Shown here piece by piece: positions 47,420 to 58,300 of a DNA stretch of 64,000 bases. Position numbers and translations under genes: made by a program. Location of the stretch: NCBI GenBank assembly GCA_963677785.2, contig CAXXDH010000002.1:620001-684000 (forward strand), written 5' to 3'. Source of the DNA: G963665495 sp963677785 (GTDB taxonomy: Bacteria > Desulfobacterota > Desulfovibrionia > Desulfovibrionales > Desulfovibrionaceae). Under the pieces are notes generated by a model. The model saw only the letters and a list, made by a program, of their open reading frames with translations, made no database searches and was not told where the DNA came from. Position 1 is the first letter of the stretch. Every line of letters begins with the position of its first letter.

Positions 47420-48190
47420 ATGGAGTTTACCGAGAAGGTCCTGGTGCTGCATGTGGGCCGATTTCGGGAGCGTGATCTCTGGGTCCGTTGTCTTGCTCCC
47501 TCTCGGGGGATATTTTCTGCTTTTGCTTTTGGCGGACTGGTCAGCCGCAAACGTTTCAGCGGTTGCCTGGATCCCATGAACCAGGTGCTGCTACGCGTGC
47601 ACCGTAGCAGACAGGATAGTTATCTGAGCCTGCAAGAAGGCGTACTGCTTTCAACACCGGCTCATTTGCGTAAGGATTGCAATAAAATAGGCCTGGCAGC
47701 AAATTGCATTAAATTCGTGGAGGCTGTGATACGGGAGAATGAAACTGCTGAGGAGGCCTATGCGTTAAGCGTTGAAGCTCTTGATGCGCTTGACTCGCTG
47801 GAATTCGGACAAGCAGCGAGTACGCTGTTCCCTTTATTTTTCAGGGCGCGTCTGGCTGCTTCCATGGGGTTCGGACCACGGCTGGACAGCTGTTCGATCT
47901 GCGGCAAGCCGCTTTCTCTTGCAGGAGAGACTTGCCGGCCGTTGATTTTTCAGGTTTCCTGCGGCGCCATAGCCTGTGAATGTTGTGTTTCCCAGGAGAA
48001 GCAACTGCTGCTTCCGCTCAAGACGGAGACGGCGCATTTGTTGAAACGCATACAATGCACTTCCCCTAAAGATTGGGTCTGCCTTGACCCTCCGCCGGTG
48101 ATTCGCGCTGAAGCTGCTGCGGTCATCGACCATTTTGTCCGGTATCATCTGGGCCTGGTCTGGGACAGAGGCACGTTCAGGCAGCTGTAA
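47420..48190 (+). CDS. recO: DNA repair protein RecO
   Basis: 256 residues. N-terminal OB fold (EKVLVLHVGRFRERDLWVRC), then the helical domain with a zinc site (LDSCSICGKPL and AIACECC). It loads RecA with RecR onto SSB-coated single-stranded DNA. It is 15 bases after the RodZ-like gene and 62 before glyQ, so it belongs to one run with the glycyl-tRNA synthetase genes. Confidence 0.92.
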   Translation: MEFTEKVLVLHVGRFRERDLWVRCLAPSRGIFSAFAFGGLVSRKRFSGCLDPMNQVLLRVHRSRQDSYLSLQEGVLLSTPAHLRKDCNKIGLAANCIKFVEAVIRENETAEEAYALSVEALDALDSLEFGQAASTLFPLFFRARLAASMGFGPRLDSCSICGKPLSLAGETCRPLIFQVSCGAIACECCVSQEKQLLLPLKTETAHLLKRIQCTSPKDWVCLDPPPVIRAEAAAVIDHFVRYHLGLVWDRGTFRQL

Positions 48191-48252
48191 TAATTTTATT
48201 GAAGTTTTATGTAATTTGGCGCTTTTTTTCAGAGGACAGATAAGGAGTAACA

Positions 48253-49137
48253 ATGCGCTTTCAGGACATTATTTTCACTTTGCAGACGTTTTGGGCCAAA
48301 CAGGGCTGCGTTCTGCAGCAGCCGTACGATATGGAAGTAGGCGCCGGAACGTTCCATCCAGCTACTTTTTTGCGCGTTATCGGGCCAGAACCCTGGAATA
48401 CGTGCTATGTGCAGCCCTCCAGAAGACCGACCGACGGCCGCTACGGCGAAAATCCAAACCGGCTGCAGCATTATTATCAGTTTCAGGTGATTCTGAAACC
48501 CTCTCCGCCCAATGTCCAGGAACTTTACCTGGAAAGTATGCGCGCCCTGGGAGTTGACCCGGCCGCCTACGATATCCGCTTTGTGGAAGACGATTGGGAA
48601 TCGCCGACGTTGGGGGCCTGGGGCCTGGGCTGGGAAGTCTGGCTCAACGGTATGGAAATTACCCAGTTCACCTATTTTCAACAAGTGGGCGGCATCGGCC
48701 TGCATCCGGTCAGTGTCGAGCTGACGTACGGCCTTGAGCGGTTTGCCATGTATTTGCAGGACAAGGAATCCGTATACGACCTTATGTGGAATGACGACGT
48801 CACATACGGCCAGGTCTTTCACCAAAGCGAGGTCGAGAATTCGAAATATAATTTCGAACATAGCAATGCGGAAATGCTCCTGAACGCGTTCAATGCCTAC
48901 GAGGGCGAATGCAGGCAGCTCATAGAAGCCGGGTTGCCCTGGCCGGCGTATGATTACTGCATGAAGTGTTCGCATACGTTCAATCTTTTGCAAGCCCGCG
49001 GCGCCATATCCATTACCGAGCGTACCGCGTATATTGGCCGTGTACGCGCTCTGGCTTCCAAAGTTGCGGCGCTTTATGCGCAGCAGCGCGAAGACATGGG
49101 CTACCCTTTGCTCGCAAAGTCCCAGGAGGTGCGCTAG
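48253..49137 (+). CDS. glyQ: Glycyl-tRNA synthetase alpha subunit
   Basis: 294 residues. WAKQGCVLQQPYDMEVGAG is the conserved start. ATFLRVIGPEPWNTCYVQPS, GRYGENPNRLQHYYQFQVIL and SVELTYGLERFAMYLQ are class II active-site motifs. It forms the alpha2beta2 enzyme with GlyS. AAGGAG lies upstream. glyS starts three bases after its stop. Confidence 0.96.
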   Translation: MRFQDIIFTLQTFWAKQGCVLQQPYDMEVGAGTFHPATFLRVIGPEPWNTCYVQPSRRPTDGRYGENPNRLQHYYQFQVILKPSPPNVQELYLESMRALGVDPAAYDIRFVEDDWESPTLGAWGLGWEVWLNGMEITQFTYFQQVGGIGLHPVSVELTYGLERFAMYLQDKESVYDLMWNDDVTYGQVFHQSEVENSKYNFEHSNAEMLLNAFNAYEGECRQLIEAGLPWPAYDYCMKCSHTFNLLQARGAISITERTAYIGRVRALASKVAALYAQQREDMGYPLLAKSQEVR

Positions 49138-49139
49138 CC

Positions 49140-51230
49140 ATGCCCAAGTTTGTTTTGGAAATCGGAACCGAGGAAATGCCCGCGCGTTTTCTGCCTCTGC
49201 TGCAGGACGAATTGCAAAGTGCCATGTCTACGGCCCTGAAAGAAGGGCTTCTTGATTATACGTCTGTTCGTACGCTTGCCACTCCGCGCCGCCTGGTCCT
49301 TATCGTGGACGACTTGGCGGAAATGCAGCGGACCAATGAAGAAGAGGTCACCGGTCCGCCCAAAAAAGTTGCTTTTGATGCGCAGGGAAATCACACCAAA
49401 GCCGCGGCCGGGTTTGCCAAGACCCATGGAATCGAGTTGGCGCAGGTTTATACCATCGATACTCCCAAAGGCGAGTATCTCGCCGCCAAAAAAGTCGTTG
49501 GCGGGCAGCAGACGCTGAAATTGCTTCCCGAGCTGTGCGTAAAGCTCATCTCCGGCTTGCAATTTCCCAAAAGTATGCACTGGGGATCTGGAGAATTTAC
49601 CTTTGGTCGCCCGATCCGCTGGATTCTGGCTTTGCTCGGCAACAAGACTGTCGCGTTCTCCCTGGCCGGAATCGACTCTTCCAATACGACCTGCGGCCAT
49701 CGAATAATGGGCTTTGGTCCGTGGGAAGTGGCTGATGCGGAATCGTACGAAAGTGTCATAACCGAAAAGGCCAAAGTCGTTCCGGATCCCGCAGTTCGAT
49801 CAGAGGAAATCGTTCGCCAGGCGCAGGAACTTGCGCGCAATGCCGGTGGCGAAGCGGTTATCAACCAGAAGCTCTTGGGAGAAGTCTCAGGCCTGGTCGA
49901 ATATCCGAAAGTCGTGCTTGGAAATTTTGATCCTTCCTTTTTGGAACTTCCCAGAGAAGCGCTGCTGACCAGCATGGAAAGCCATCAGAAAAGCTTTGGG
50001 GTGGAAAAATCGGATGGAAGTCTTTTGCCTCACTTTTTGTGTACCATCAATCTGGAACCCGTTGATCTGGAAGTCGTACGCAAAGGGTGGGAACGCGTGC
50101 TCAAGGCGCGTCTCGAAGACGGGCGTTTCTTCTGGAAAACCGATCTGGCCAAAGAACTTGAAGACTGGATCGGCATGCTGGACAACGTCATTTTTCTCGG
50201 TCCGCTCGGCAGCATGGGCGACAAATCCAGGCGTCTGGAAAAATTGTGCGCCTACCTTGGCGACGTTGCGGCTCCTGAAATGGCAGCGGATCTTGCCCGT
50301 GCGGGACGTCTGGCCAAGGCCGACCTGGTTTCTGAAATGGTCGGCGAATTCGACGATCTGCAGGGAATTATGGGCAGCATCTATGCCCGCAAAAAGGGCG
50401 AACCCGAGACAGTGGCCGAAGCCCTGTATGAGCAGTATTTACCGGCCGGTCCGGACACGCCCGTACCTGGAACCCTGCCGGGGGCACTGCTGTCCATTGC
50501 CGACAAGATCGATACGCTCGTGGGCTGTTTCGGACTGAATATGGTTCCAACGGGGGCCAATGATCCGTACGCGCTACGCCGCCAATGTCTGGGCGTATGC
50601 CGGATTATCATGGAAAAGGAACTGCGCCTTGATCTCTCCAGCTTGGTGGACAAGGCGCTTGAGGCCTACGGTTCCATTGAATGGAAGCTTTCCGCAGACG
50701 AACTGCGCGAAAAACTGCTGGATTTCATGGGGCAAAGGCTGAAAAATTATTTCACTTCACAGTCTGTCCCCACACTGGTGGCTGAAGCGGGCATAGGCGC
50801 GGGCATTAACGATGTCTGGGCCTTGTCCAAACGGATCGAGGCATTGAACGCCTTCAGCAAGGAAGACGATTTTGAACAGGCTGTCCTGACGTTCAAGCGT
50901 ACGGGCAACATTATCCGCAAGCAGGGTGAGGAAGCTGGACAAGCTCTCGACGGCGCGTATTCTTCGACTCTGTTCCAGGAACCCCAGGAAAAATCCCTTG
51001 CGGAAAAACTGGAAGGGCTGGAGCAACGCTTCAACGAACTGCTGGCCCAGGATGCTTTTCCCGAATTGCTGGGCTTGTTGCGCGAACTGCGTCCCTTTGT
51101 GGATGCTTTTTTCGATAATGTCATGGTCATGTGCGAAGAGGCTGAACTGCGTTTGAATCGCCTGAACCTGCTGCAGGCCCTTGTGGAACGGTTGAGCAAG
51201 GTTGCCGATTTCAACGCGCTGCAGATTTAA
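49140..51230 (+). CDS. glyS: Glycyl-tRNA synthetase beta subunit
   Basis: 696 residues from the ATG at 49140 (GGAGG upstream, inside the glyQ end). It begins FVLEIGTEEMPARFLPLLQD. The HD-like region (RAGRLAKADLVSEMVGEFDD) and DPYALRRQCLGVCRIIMEKE are family hallmarks. The C-terminal DALR-like anticodon-binding domain is present. Partner of GlyQ. It is followed by a promoter-bearing gap and rpsT. Confidence 0.96.
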   Translation: MPKFVLEIGTEEMPARFLPLLQDELQSAMSTALKEGLLDYTSVRTLATPRRLVLIVDDLAEMQRTNEEEVTGPPKKVAFDAQGNHTKAAAGFAKTHGIELAQVYTIDTPKGEYLAAKKVVGGQQTLKLLPELCVKLISGLQFPKSMHWGSGEFTFGRPIRWILALLGNKTVAFSLAGIDSSNTTCGHRIMGFGPWEVADAESYESVITEKAKVVPDPAVRSEEIVRQAQELARNAGGEAVINQKLLGEVSGLVEYPKVVLGNFDPSFLELPREALLTSMESHQKSFGVEKSDGSLLPHFLCTINLEPVDLEVVRKGWERVLKARLEDGRFFWKTDLAKELEDWIGMLDNVIFLGPLGSMGDKSRRLEKLCAYLGDVAAPEMAADLARAGRLAKADLVSEMVGEFDDLQGIMGSIYARKKGEPETVAEALYEQYLPAGPDTPVPGTLPGALLSIADKIDTLVGCFGLNMVPTGANDPYALRRQCLGVCRIIMEKELRLDLSSLVDKALEAYGSIEWKLSADELREKLLDFMGQRLKNYFTSQSVPTLVAEAGIGAGINDVWALSKRIEALNAFSKEDDFEQAVLTFKRTGNIIRKQGEEAGQALDGAYSSTLFQEPQEKSLAEKLEGLEQRFNELLAQDAFPELLGLLRELRPFVDAFFDNVMVMCEEAELRLNRLNLLQALVERLSKVADFNALQI

Positions 51231-51289
51231 TGGCATTTTAGGACGCGCGATCGCGTAGCAGGTGTTTTACCAAAAAGATGACTTTTTCC

Positions 51290-51316
51290 TTGACAAGTCT
51301 TAGGGGATAAGATTAT
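51290..51316 (+). promoter_or_regulatory. Candidate rpsT promoter
   Basis: TTGACA (51290-51295) with GATTAT (51311-51316) at 15-base spacing, about 60 bases before the rpsT start. The -35 is a perfect consensus; the -10 is weaker. Confidence 0.5.
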
Positions 51317-51374
51317 TTATTCCTTTTTCGACGAGATGAACTTTTAGACACAGAATCGCCCAGGAGGATATTCA

Positions 51375-51638
51375 GTGGCAAATCATAAATCCGCTCTGAA
51401 ACGGCACAGACAGAGCCTGAAGCTGCGTGCTCGCAACCGCACCATGAAGACCAGAATCAAGAACTCCATTAAGGCTGTTCGTGAAGCTGTTGAACAAAAA
51501 GATAAAGAAGCTGCAGAGATGGCATTGAAGCAGGCCACCAGCACCCTGGACAAGGCCGCTACCAAAAAAGTTATCCACTGGCGCAATGCCGCCCGCCGTA
51601 TCTCTCGGCTGAATGTTGCCGTCAACGGCCTGGATTAG
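51375..51638 (+). CDS. rpsT: 30S ribosomal protein S20
   Basis: 87 residues, starting at GTG with AGGAGG nine bases upstream. The sequence is ANHKSALKRHRQSLKLRARN, then IHWRNAARRISRLNVAVNGL, typical S20. GTG or rare starts are usual for S20, which controls its own translation in Enterobacteria. It is followed directly by a terminator. Confidence 0.97.
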   Translation: MANHKSALKRHRQSLKLRARNRTMKTRIKNSIKAVREAVEQKDKEAAEMALKQATSTLDKAATKKVIHWRNAARRISRLNVAVNGLD

Positions 51639-51665
51639 TCCGGCCGGGTCTTATTTTATCCATAC

Positions 51666-51696
51666 GCCCGCTGGCTCTGGTCAGCGGGCTTCTTTT
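51666..51696 (+). terminator. rpsT terminator
   Basis: Perfect stem GCCCGCTG/CAGCGGGC (51666-51673 and 51682-51689), followed by TTCTTTT. Confidence 0.9.
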
Positions 51697-51751
51697 GCTG
51701 GGAAATTATCGTACTCTTGCCGCAGCTTGTTTTGGTAAGGAAAAGTAGATT

Positions 51752-53866
51752 TCAACGTAATCTGGTCATATCCACATATCGCAATTTTTGGGTAACTTCT
51801 GCGGCAAAGCTCCGGAGCAGGGGGCCAGCGCCGAAATGTGCTTCCGAGCAAAGTCCCGGATGATTCATGGCGGCAGTTGCCAGCATGGCTGCGGCCAGAT
51901 CCGGCTCTTGCTTAGCAAGGACCAGTTCGTAGAACTGGCTCATTTCTGAGCGAAATTCTTGCATTTCTTCAGAAGGGACTGATTTGGAGCGGAGCGCGAG
52001 AACCCTGGCAGTAAATTGCATAAGCTTGGGCGGTATGTTTTTTTGCGCTTTTTCCAATCCTTCCAGCAACCATTCCAGGCCTTGCATCAAGGTCTCATCT
52101 CCTAATATTTCCTGTCGCTTGAACAAACTGGGCATTTTTTGCGCTGCCGTGAGCATGTGTTGCGCGGTTTGCGCCATATTCTTTGACAGTATGGCGACCA
52201 ACAGCCGTTCATGGAGCAGCGTCGCATACAGATCGGCTTTGCTTATGGAATCCTGTTTGAAATCCGACAGGCTGCCGTAGAAATCCATGACGAAATGCAA
52301 GGCCGGATGTAGTGAAGGGCTTTTGTAGAACTGCGGGTCCTGTGCCATGTCCGGTTGGATATAAATACCCCGGATGATGGATTGGGCGGCTTCCGGTCCC
52401 TTGTGCGCGTCCGAGAAAGCCACCGCCAGGTTGAAAAATACCGCGCCTTTGTCAGGAGGATTATGTTCGAGCAACCGCTGGTATATGCCAATGGCTGTTT
52501 CTGGGCCTTTGCGTCGTCGGACGAAATGGCCCAGGAAAATAATTTCCTTGAGCGCTTCATGGTAGAATCCCATATCTTTGGACGCGCGGTAAAAATGTTG
52601 CTCCGCTGTCTGAAAATCACCAGCATCCAGAGCCGCCTGACCCATAAAAATCAATTGTTTGGCAGGTAATTCGTTAATGCTCTTACCTTTTATGAGCAGC
52701 AGCGAGTCCCGTGTCATGCCGCTGAGTTTGCGAACGGAGGGATGGCTCTCGCCAAGCGTGCTGGCCACGTCCATTTTGATGATTTCACCGGTGATTTTCA
52801 TCACCGCATTGACGTTTCTTTCCTTTTCATCACCCTTGCCCGTCAGTTGCACTTCTTCGGCCTTGATCAGAGCCTTGCTGAAGTTTTCCACCGCGTCATC
52901 CATAAGCCGGACGATTTCCGGGCTGTTCGCGGGTTCTCCATTGGCGATACGCTCGCGGACCTGCAGAATACGCACCCGTCCGATTTCTTTGTTGGGTTCG
53001 GGAAGATTTTCGGCAACTTCTTCGGCCTGGCGGAAGCGTTGCAGGGCGTGTGGGTATTTACGGACGCGTACGTAGACCTTGCCGCTTTCCAGATAGGCCC
53101 GCGGATCCACGGGGTACAGTTCGATGGCCTTTTTGTAGCACTGGATGGACCGCTCGTAGTTTTTGGCATCTTTGAATTCTTCGGCCTGCTTGATCCAGCT
53201 TTCGGCCTCGGCTTTGCGTTCGCTGAGTTTACGTTCCTCCCTTTTTTCCATCAGGGTTTCCAGGTTGTCCTGGCGGTGCGGAAGATATTCCGTCAGATAG
53301 TTGCGGACTTCCGTATAGCGTTCGAGCATCTGTTCTTTGAGTAGCAGCTTCTTGCGCTTGGGGTTCATGCCTCCCAGGGGATCTTGTTTCTTGAGGATGA
53401 AAGCGCCGCTGATGCCGTATTCGGCCAGGCGCAGCAGAATGCCTTCGCGTTTATGGATGAATTCGATATCTTCAAAGACAGGAACGCAGAGCGGCAGGCA
53501 TTTGAGAGGATCACGTTTGGCCCTGGTCAGCAGTATGCTGACGATGGAAAAAAATTCGCTGATGTCGCGAGGAGGGCGTGTTTTGTTGGTAATATCCGCC
53601 ACTTCGAGTAGGGGCCCCACCAGCACCAAGCCTTCCTTTAGGCTGCGCAGAATCAGGGCCAGTTCCTGAGTATTTTTTAAAAATCTGTTGCTGCAGGGAT
53701 GAAAGGTGACCTGCTTGAATTTTAGCGTAGCAAGAATGACTTTAAGTTGATCGCGCAATGCCGTTGGGAACACAAGGACATGTACGGGCATGTTGCGAAA
53801 AGGTTCTAGGGGGTCATGCGTATTTTTCACCGTAACGCTCGGAGTCTGGGCCATGTAATAGAACAT
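51752..53866 (-). CDS. TPR protein with degenerate receiver-like N-terminus
   Basis: 704 residues; ATG 53866, with ATG 53854 possible. Residues of about 20-170 look like a receiver fold that has lost the phosphoacceptor (VHVLVFPTALRDQLKVILAT; GLVLVGPLLEVADITNKTRP; YGISGAFILKKQDPLGGMNP). A charged coiled coil (LMEKREERKLSERKAEAESW) and at least two clear TPRs (YERSIQCYKKAIELYPVDPR; KYPHALQRFRQAEEVAENLP) follow, with more helical repeats to the end. No output domain, so probably a scaffold. Convergent with rpsT; monocistronic. Confidence 0.75.
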   Translation of the reverse strand: MFYYMAQTPSVTVKNTHDPLEPFRNMPVHVLVFPTALRDQLKVILATLKFKQVTFHPCSNRFLKNTQELALILRSLKEGLVLVGPLLEVADITNKTRPPRDISEFFSIVSILLTRAKRDPLKCLPLCVPVFEDIEFIHKREGILLRLAEYGISGAFILKKQDPLGGMNPKRKKLLLKEQMLERYTEVRNYLTEYLPHRQDNLETLMEKREERKLSERKAEAESWIKQAEEFKDAKNYERSIQCYKKAIELYPVDPRAYLESGKVYVRVRKYPHALQRFRQAEEVAENLPEPNKEIGRVRILQVRERIANGEPANSPEIVRLMDDAVENFSKALIKAEEVQLTGKGDEKERNVNAVMKITGEIIKMDVASTLGESHPSVRKLSGMTRDSLLLIKGKSINELPAKQLIFMGQAALDAGDFQTAEQHFYRASKDMGFYHEALKEIIFLGHFVRRRKGPETAIGIYQRLLEHNPPDKGAVFFNLAVAFSDAHKGPEAAQSIIRGIYIQPDMAQDPQFYKSPSLHPALHFVMDFYGSLSDFKQDSISKADLYATLLHERLLVAILSKNMAQTAQHMLTAAQKMPSLFKRQEILGDETLMQGLEWLLEGLEKAQKNIPPKLMQFTARVLALRSKSVPSEEMQEFRSEMSQFYELVLAKQEPDLAAAMLATAAMNHPGLCSEAHFGAGPLLRSFAAEVTQKLRYVDMTRLR

Positions 53867-54026
53867 GGTGCGAATGGAAATGTTTTGGACACAATGTTAT
53901 GATATCCTGAAACACCTTTAAAGTAAGGCTATAGCAATCATACCACCAGACGGCAACCAGCTCCGGTAATCCGCAAATGCGTTGTTCCGGGTATGTATTT
54001 ATGCCGAATAGAGGCTCTGGCGTTTA

Positions 54027-54053
54027 GGGAAGCCTTTTTGAAAAAGGCTTCCC
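54027..54053 (-). terminator. Hairpin after the M24 peptidase gene
   Basis: Perfect 13-bp inverted repeat GGGAAGCCTTTTT/AAAAAGGCTTCCC. The T5 arm inside the stem could serve as the tract for termination in either direction. It lies about 70 bases after the end of the minus-strand run from 60188 to 54122. Confidence 0.65.
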
Positions 54054-54121
54054 GTATATGCTTTGAAGTTTGCAGCAGAGGGGGAGGTGTTTAAATCATG
54101 GTTGGGTGTCAGCGGCATTCG

Positions 54122-55351
54122 TCAGTCGATGCGGACAATGCCGAATTCTTCCCCGCTGATGCTGACACCGCCCGACTCCGTAACTTCGAAGGTGTTTTCC
54201 ACTCCGACCATGCCGAGATCACGGATACCGAGTTTGGGTTCCAGAGCCATTACCATTCCTGCTTCCAGAGGTGCGTCAAAACCCTTGGCAATGACGGGGT
54301 ATTCGTCGATATTCAAGCCGATGCCGTGGCCAAGAAAGGGAACTTTGTTTTCATCCAGTGCCATAAAGCCTTCGGCAAACCCTTCTTTTTCAGCCCAGCG
54401 TATGCAGTGGGCATACAGTTCGCTCGGAATGGAGCCCGGCTTCAATTGCGAACGCAGCCATTCCTGAACTTGAATACAAAAATTATGGCCATCCCGTACC
54501 TGGTCGGGAATGGCGCAGCCGGTCCAGTAGACCTGGGTTTTGTCTGTCTGGTAGCCTTCCAGGCAAAAACCGATGTCGCAGGTAAGCGGCTCGTCCGTAT
54601 TCCAGAGACGCCCGGCATAGCCCATGAAAGGCACGGACGGATGCTCGCCGCGCAATCCCACAGGTCCGTTATAACGGCTCGGATAATTGGCGCTGTCGCC
54701 CGCGGCCACATGGCCGAGAAAAATATCCTCGTTGGAGCCGCTCATACGCATCAGGCCCGAATGTCCGAGTTCAAAAAAGACTTCCCAGGATTTGTGCGCG
54801 ATATCCCGTTCGCTCATGCCCGCTGCAATGCGCTGGGGAAGGATATTGTAGAGCGCATGATGGTGCCGCTCGCCTGCCAGCCTGAGCTTTTTCAATTCCC
54901 AGTCGGTTTTGACGGACCGTGTCATGTCGATGATACGGTCAGCAGGAACAAAGGAGTAATTCGCCAGGCGCGAGGTTATCAGATTGCCGATGGACCAGCT
55001 TGTCCCGGCAGCGTCGACGCCGATGACCCCCGGTTTTTCCGGCAGCGGACTTCCCGCGGATGCGGCGATTCCCGGCACCTGGGAAAAGGATTTGAAAGGG
55101 TAAATAGCCTCCAGAGGGGATTCGAGTTTGGCGCGTTCCAGGCCGTGGCGTACCATCAGCACAGGCTCTCCCTCGCGCGGCAGCCATAGCAGCCCTGCGC
55201 CAAGGGTTCCGGTAAAATAATAGATGCTCACCGGATTCAGGACCATAAGCCCCACGGCTTGTTCAAGGTGTGCGGCAAGCATGGCGCGGCAACGTTGATA
55301 ACGTAACTCAAGCTCCTGACGGTCTATTTGTTCGAGTGCAGTCAATTCCAT
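54122..55351 (-). CDS. M24-family Xaa-Pro peptidase-like protein
   Basis: 409 residues, with GAGGA before the ATG. An N-terminal creatinase-like domain (residues 1-160) and a pita-bread domain. Metal ligands can be placed in LTCDIGFCLEGYQTDKTQVY (two Asp), FLGHGIGLNIDEYPV (His), MVMALEPKLGIRD (Glu) and GVENTFEV (Glu). Activity on X-Pro peptides or related amides is expected from the family. It starts 42 bases after the ABC fusion gene and may be the last gene of that transcript. No signal peptide. Confidence 0.88.
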   Translation of the reverse strand: MELTALEQIDRQELELRYQRCRAMLAAHLEQAVGLMVLNPVSIYYFTGTLGAGLLWLPREGEPVLMVRHGLERAKLESPLEAIYPFKSFSQVPGIAASAGSPLPEKPGVIGVDAAGTSWSIGNLITSRLANYSFVPADRIIDMTRSVKTDWELKKLRLAGERHHHALYNILPQRIAAGMSERDIAHKSWEVFFELGHSGLMRMSGSNEDIFLGHVAAGDSANYPSRYNGPVGLRGEHPSVPFMGYAGRLWNTDEPLTCDIGFCLEGYQTDKTQVYWTGCAIPDQVRDGHNFCIQVQEWLRSQLKPGSIPSELYAHCIRWAEKEGFAEGFMALDENKVPFLGHGIGLNIDEYPVIAKGFDAPLEAGMVMALEPKLGIRDLGMVGVENTFEVTESGGVSISGEEFGIVRID

Positions 55352-55393
55352 GAGAAGTTCCTCATTTTGTGTTGGGAAATTAAGGATTGTTCC

Positions 55394-58300
55394 CTAAATC
55401 ATGCGCTTGATACTTTTTATAAAAAAGATAGTGCTTTTGCGGCCGAGCCAGAGGATGCGTTCGCGATATTTGAGCATGATCAGGGTCAGCAGATTAATAA
55501 AAAGAGCGGTGAACAGCAGTATCAGCGCATTGAATACGGTTGTGTTTGTCTTGAGATGCAGCAGCGGCAGGACCTTTTCTCTGACGAACATGGGATAAGG
55601 AAAAGGCGGTTTGGCCTGGAACACATTTTCCCGGGTCAATCCGCTGTCTTCAAGCAGCTCGTTGAAGCGCTGCTCGCCGACGCTGATGGCGTCATGAATA
55701 TTTTTGTTTCCGTAGGCATGTTTGTAGCCTTTGCGAAATAGTTCCAGTTCATTTTTCAGCCGTTCTTCCATGGCCTGGTAACGGGCCTGCCCATACAATT
55801 CGGTCAGTTCGCTGTGCCTGTATTTCAGATCCCGCAGTTCTGACAGCAGCCGGTTATGTTCGGTGTCGTAACTGTTGCCCGCTTCCTGAAGTACCATCAA
55901 GCCTTCATAGGCCCAGCGCGAAGGCATGAGCTGGCAGATTTCAGGCACCGGGCTGTTCTCATAGAACTTCAGTTTCACGTTCATCTTTTCGTATTCAATG
56001 AGCGCGCCGCCCAGTATTATTTGCGGAATAAGCACCAGCGGGACGATATTCAGGGCCGCCTTGGAAGACAACCGGGGCAGTGAGGAGATGAACAGACCAA
56101 TGGATACGCCCGTATAGGATAGAATGGAGAGAAAAATGACGTAGGAAAAATAAAGTTCCTTCACCTCCAGAAACAGGAATCCCAGTGCCACGAACAGGGC
56201 ATTCTGGACAATGGCGAAAAGCATGAGCACCACGAGCTTGGCCGCGATATAGGCCCTGTGGGTCGTATTGAGCATCCGTTCGCGCATGAACAGAGCCGTG
56301 TCGCCGATGATTTCGTCCACGCTGTTTGTCATGCTCAGAAAAAATGAGACAATGACCGCGATGAACAAAAAGGTTTTGAACAGCTCGTTGGTATACAGGG
56401 TATAATTATCGCTGCTGGGGGCGTACTTGAGAATGAATCCGACCGCAGCGCCCAGAAACGGGGCTTCAAGAAAGGTGATGATCAGGTTGGAGCGGTCGCG
56501 GACCTTGTTGGCGTAATTTCGGGCGAACAAGGTCAGAAACTGGCTGAAACGGTTGTTGAAACTGATGGGTTTGGACGGCGGCAAGACGTCTCGCGTGGGC
56601 AGTTTCACATTGGAAAACCAGGAGGAAATGACGCGGCGACGGTATTCGTTCTTCCAATACTCCGGAGTGTATTTGCGTTCACCCAGGATGATGCCGTCCG
56701 CATCGCGCAATGAATCTTCCAGACTGTCCAGGAGGATGTCCGGCTGTACCGTGTGGCAGCACGGACATTCGACCGTGACTTCGTCATTGGCCACGTTGGC
56801 TTCCAGGTGGCGTTTGAAATATTCAAGGGCGGAATAGGACGTGCCGAAATAGGCGAGCTTGCCGCCGTTGTCCAGCAAAATGACTTTGTTGAACATTTTG
56901 TACAATTTCGGACCGGGCTGGTGAATAACCACCACCACGATTTTGCCCGAAAGTGCGATATTGGACAGCAGCTCCATGATTTTTTCCGAATCTTTGGAAG
57001 ACAATCCGGAAGTGGGTTCGTCCAGAAAGTAGATCTCCGCGTCAGAAATAAGCTCCAGGCCGATATTCAAGCGTTTTCGTTCGCCGCCGCTCAGGCTTTT
57101 GTCCACGGCCTGGCCGACCTTGGTGTCGCGCTTTTCAGTGAGCCGGATGTTTTCCAGAACACTGTCGATACGCGCGCGAAGTTCTTCGTGCTGTTTGTCG
57201 GGAAAGCGCAGGCGCGCATGATAATAAAGGTTTTCGTAAACCGTCAGGTTGGGCAGCAACAAATCGTCCTGAGGTACGAAACCGAAATAATCCTTGAGGA
57301 CTCCGTATTCCTTGTGCAGGTTGTAGTGGTCCACCAGTACGCGGCCCTGTTCTGGTTTCAGCAGGCCGCTGATCACGGATAGGAGCGTGGATTTGCCGCA
57401 GCCGCTGGGGCCCATGATGCAGGCGAGTTCGCCGTATTCTATTTCGAACGAGATGTCGTCCAGTCCCAGCGAGCCGTCTTCGAAACGATAGCTGAGGTTT
57501 TCGGCCACCAGTTTGCGGAAGCTGAAGCTCGATTTGCGAAAAACGTTGTTTTTGACGTCCAGCTCAATGAAGTGGTCGTGCAGGAATAACCTGTCGCGAT
57601 GGTGCAGTTCGGTTGTTTTCTGGATGTGCCGGCCGTTGAGGTGGACATTGTACGGACAGCTTCCCGGCTCGAAAAAATAGCTTTGTTTTTCGGCTGACGC
57701 CTCCAGCAACACAGAGGCGCTCCATTTTTCCGGCAGGGCGTCCTGGATGAACAGGTCGCTTTTGATGTCGTTGCTGATTTCATAGCTGCTTCTGTCCGCT
57801 TCGAGTTCGATTTCCCGAATAGACGAAAGGTAATAGAAGACTTCACGCAGATCCAGCCGAAAGCCGTTGACGTAAACCAGATCGTCCAGGTTTACATAAA
57901 TGGATCCCTCGACCTTTTCGCCGTTATGGGCCACGATACTTTCAGGCTCGAGCACGACCAAGGTCATATGCGAGCCGTTGATCCCGACCTGCAGCAGGCT
58001 GCCGGGCGTTCGCTCATGCTCGTAGCAAAGAATCAGGTCTTTTTGGGCTACGTAGAGTTTGGCCTTGAGCTGGTTTATCTTGTTGCGGAAATAGATGATC
58101 AGATCCTGGTAGCGCAGGCTGTAGTCATTGATCAGGATGCTGAAATGTTGCGAAATCTGCGAGGAAAAATTTTTGCGCAGCACCAGTCCGTCGGAGACGA
58201 CTTTGTAGAGATCGTTTTTTTTGGTGATGCAATACAGATTATGAATTTTGTAAATGACTAAGTCCAGACCGGGAAAAGGCAGGAAGACATCCGCGGTTTC

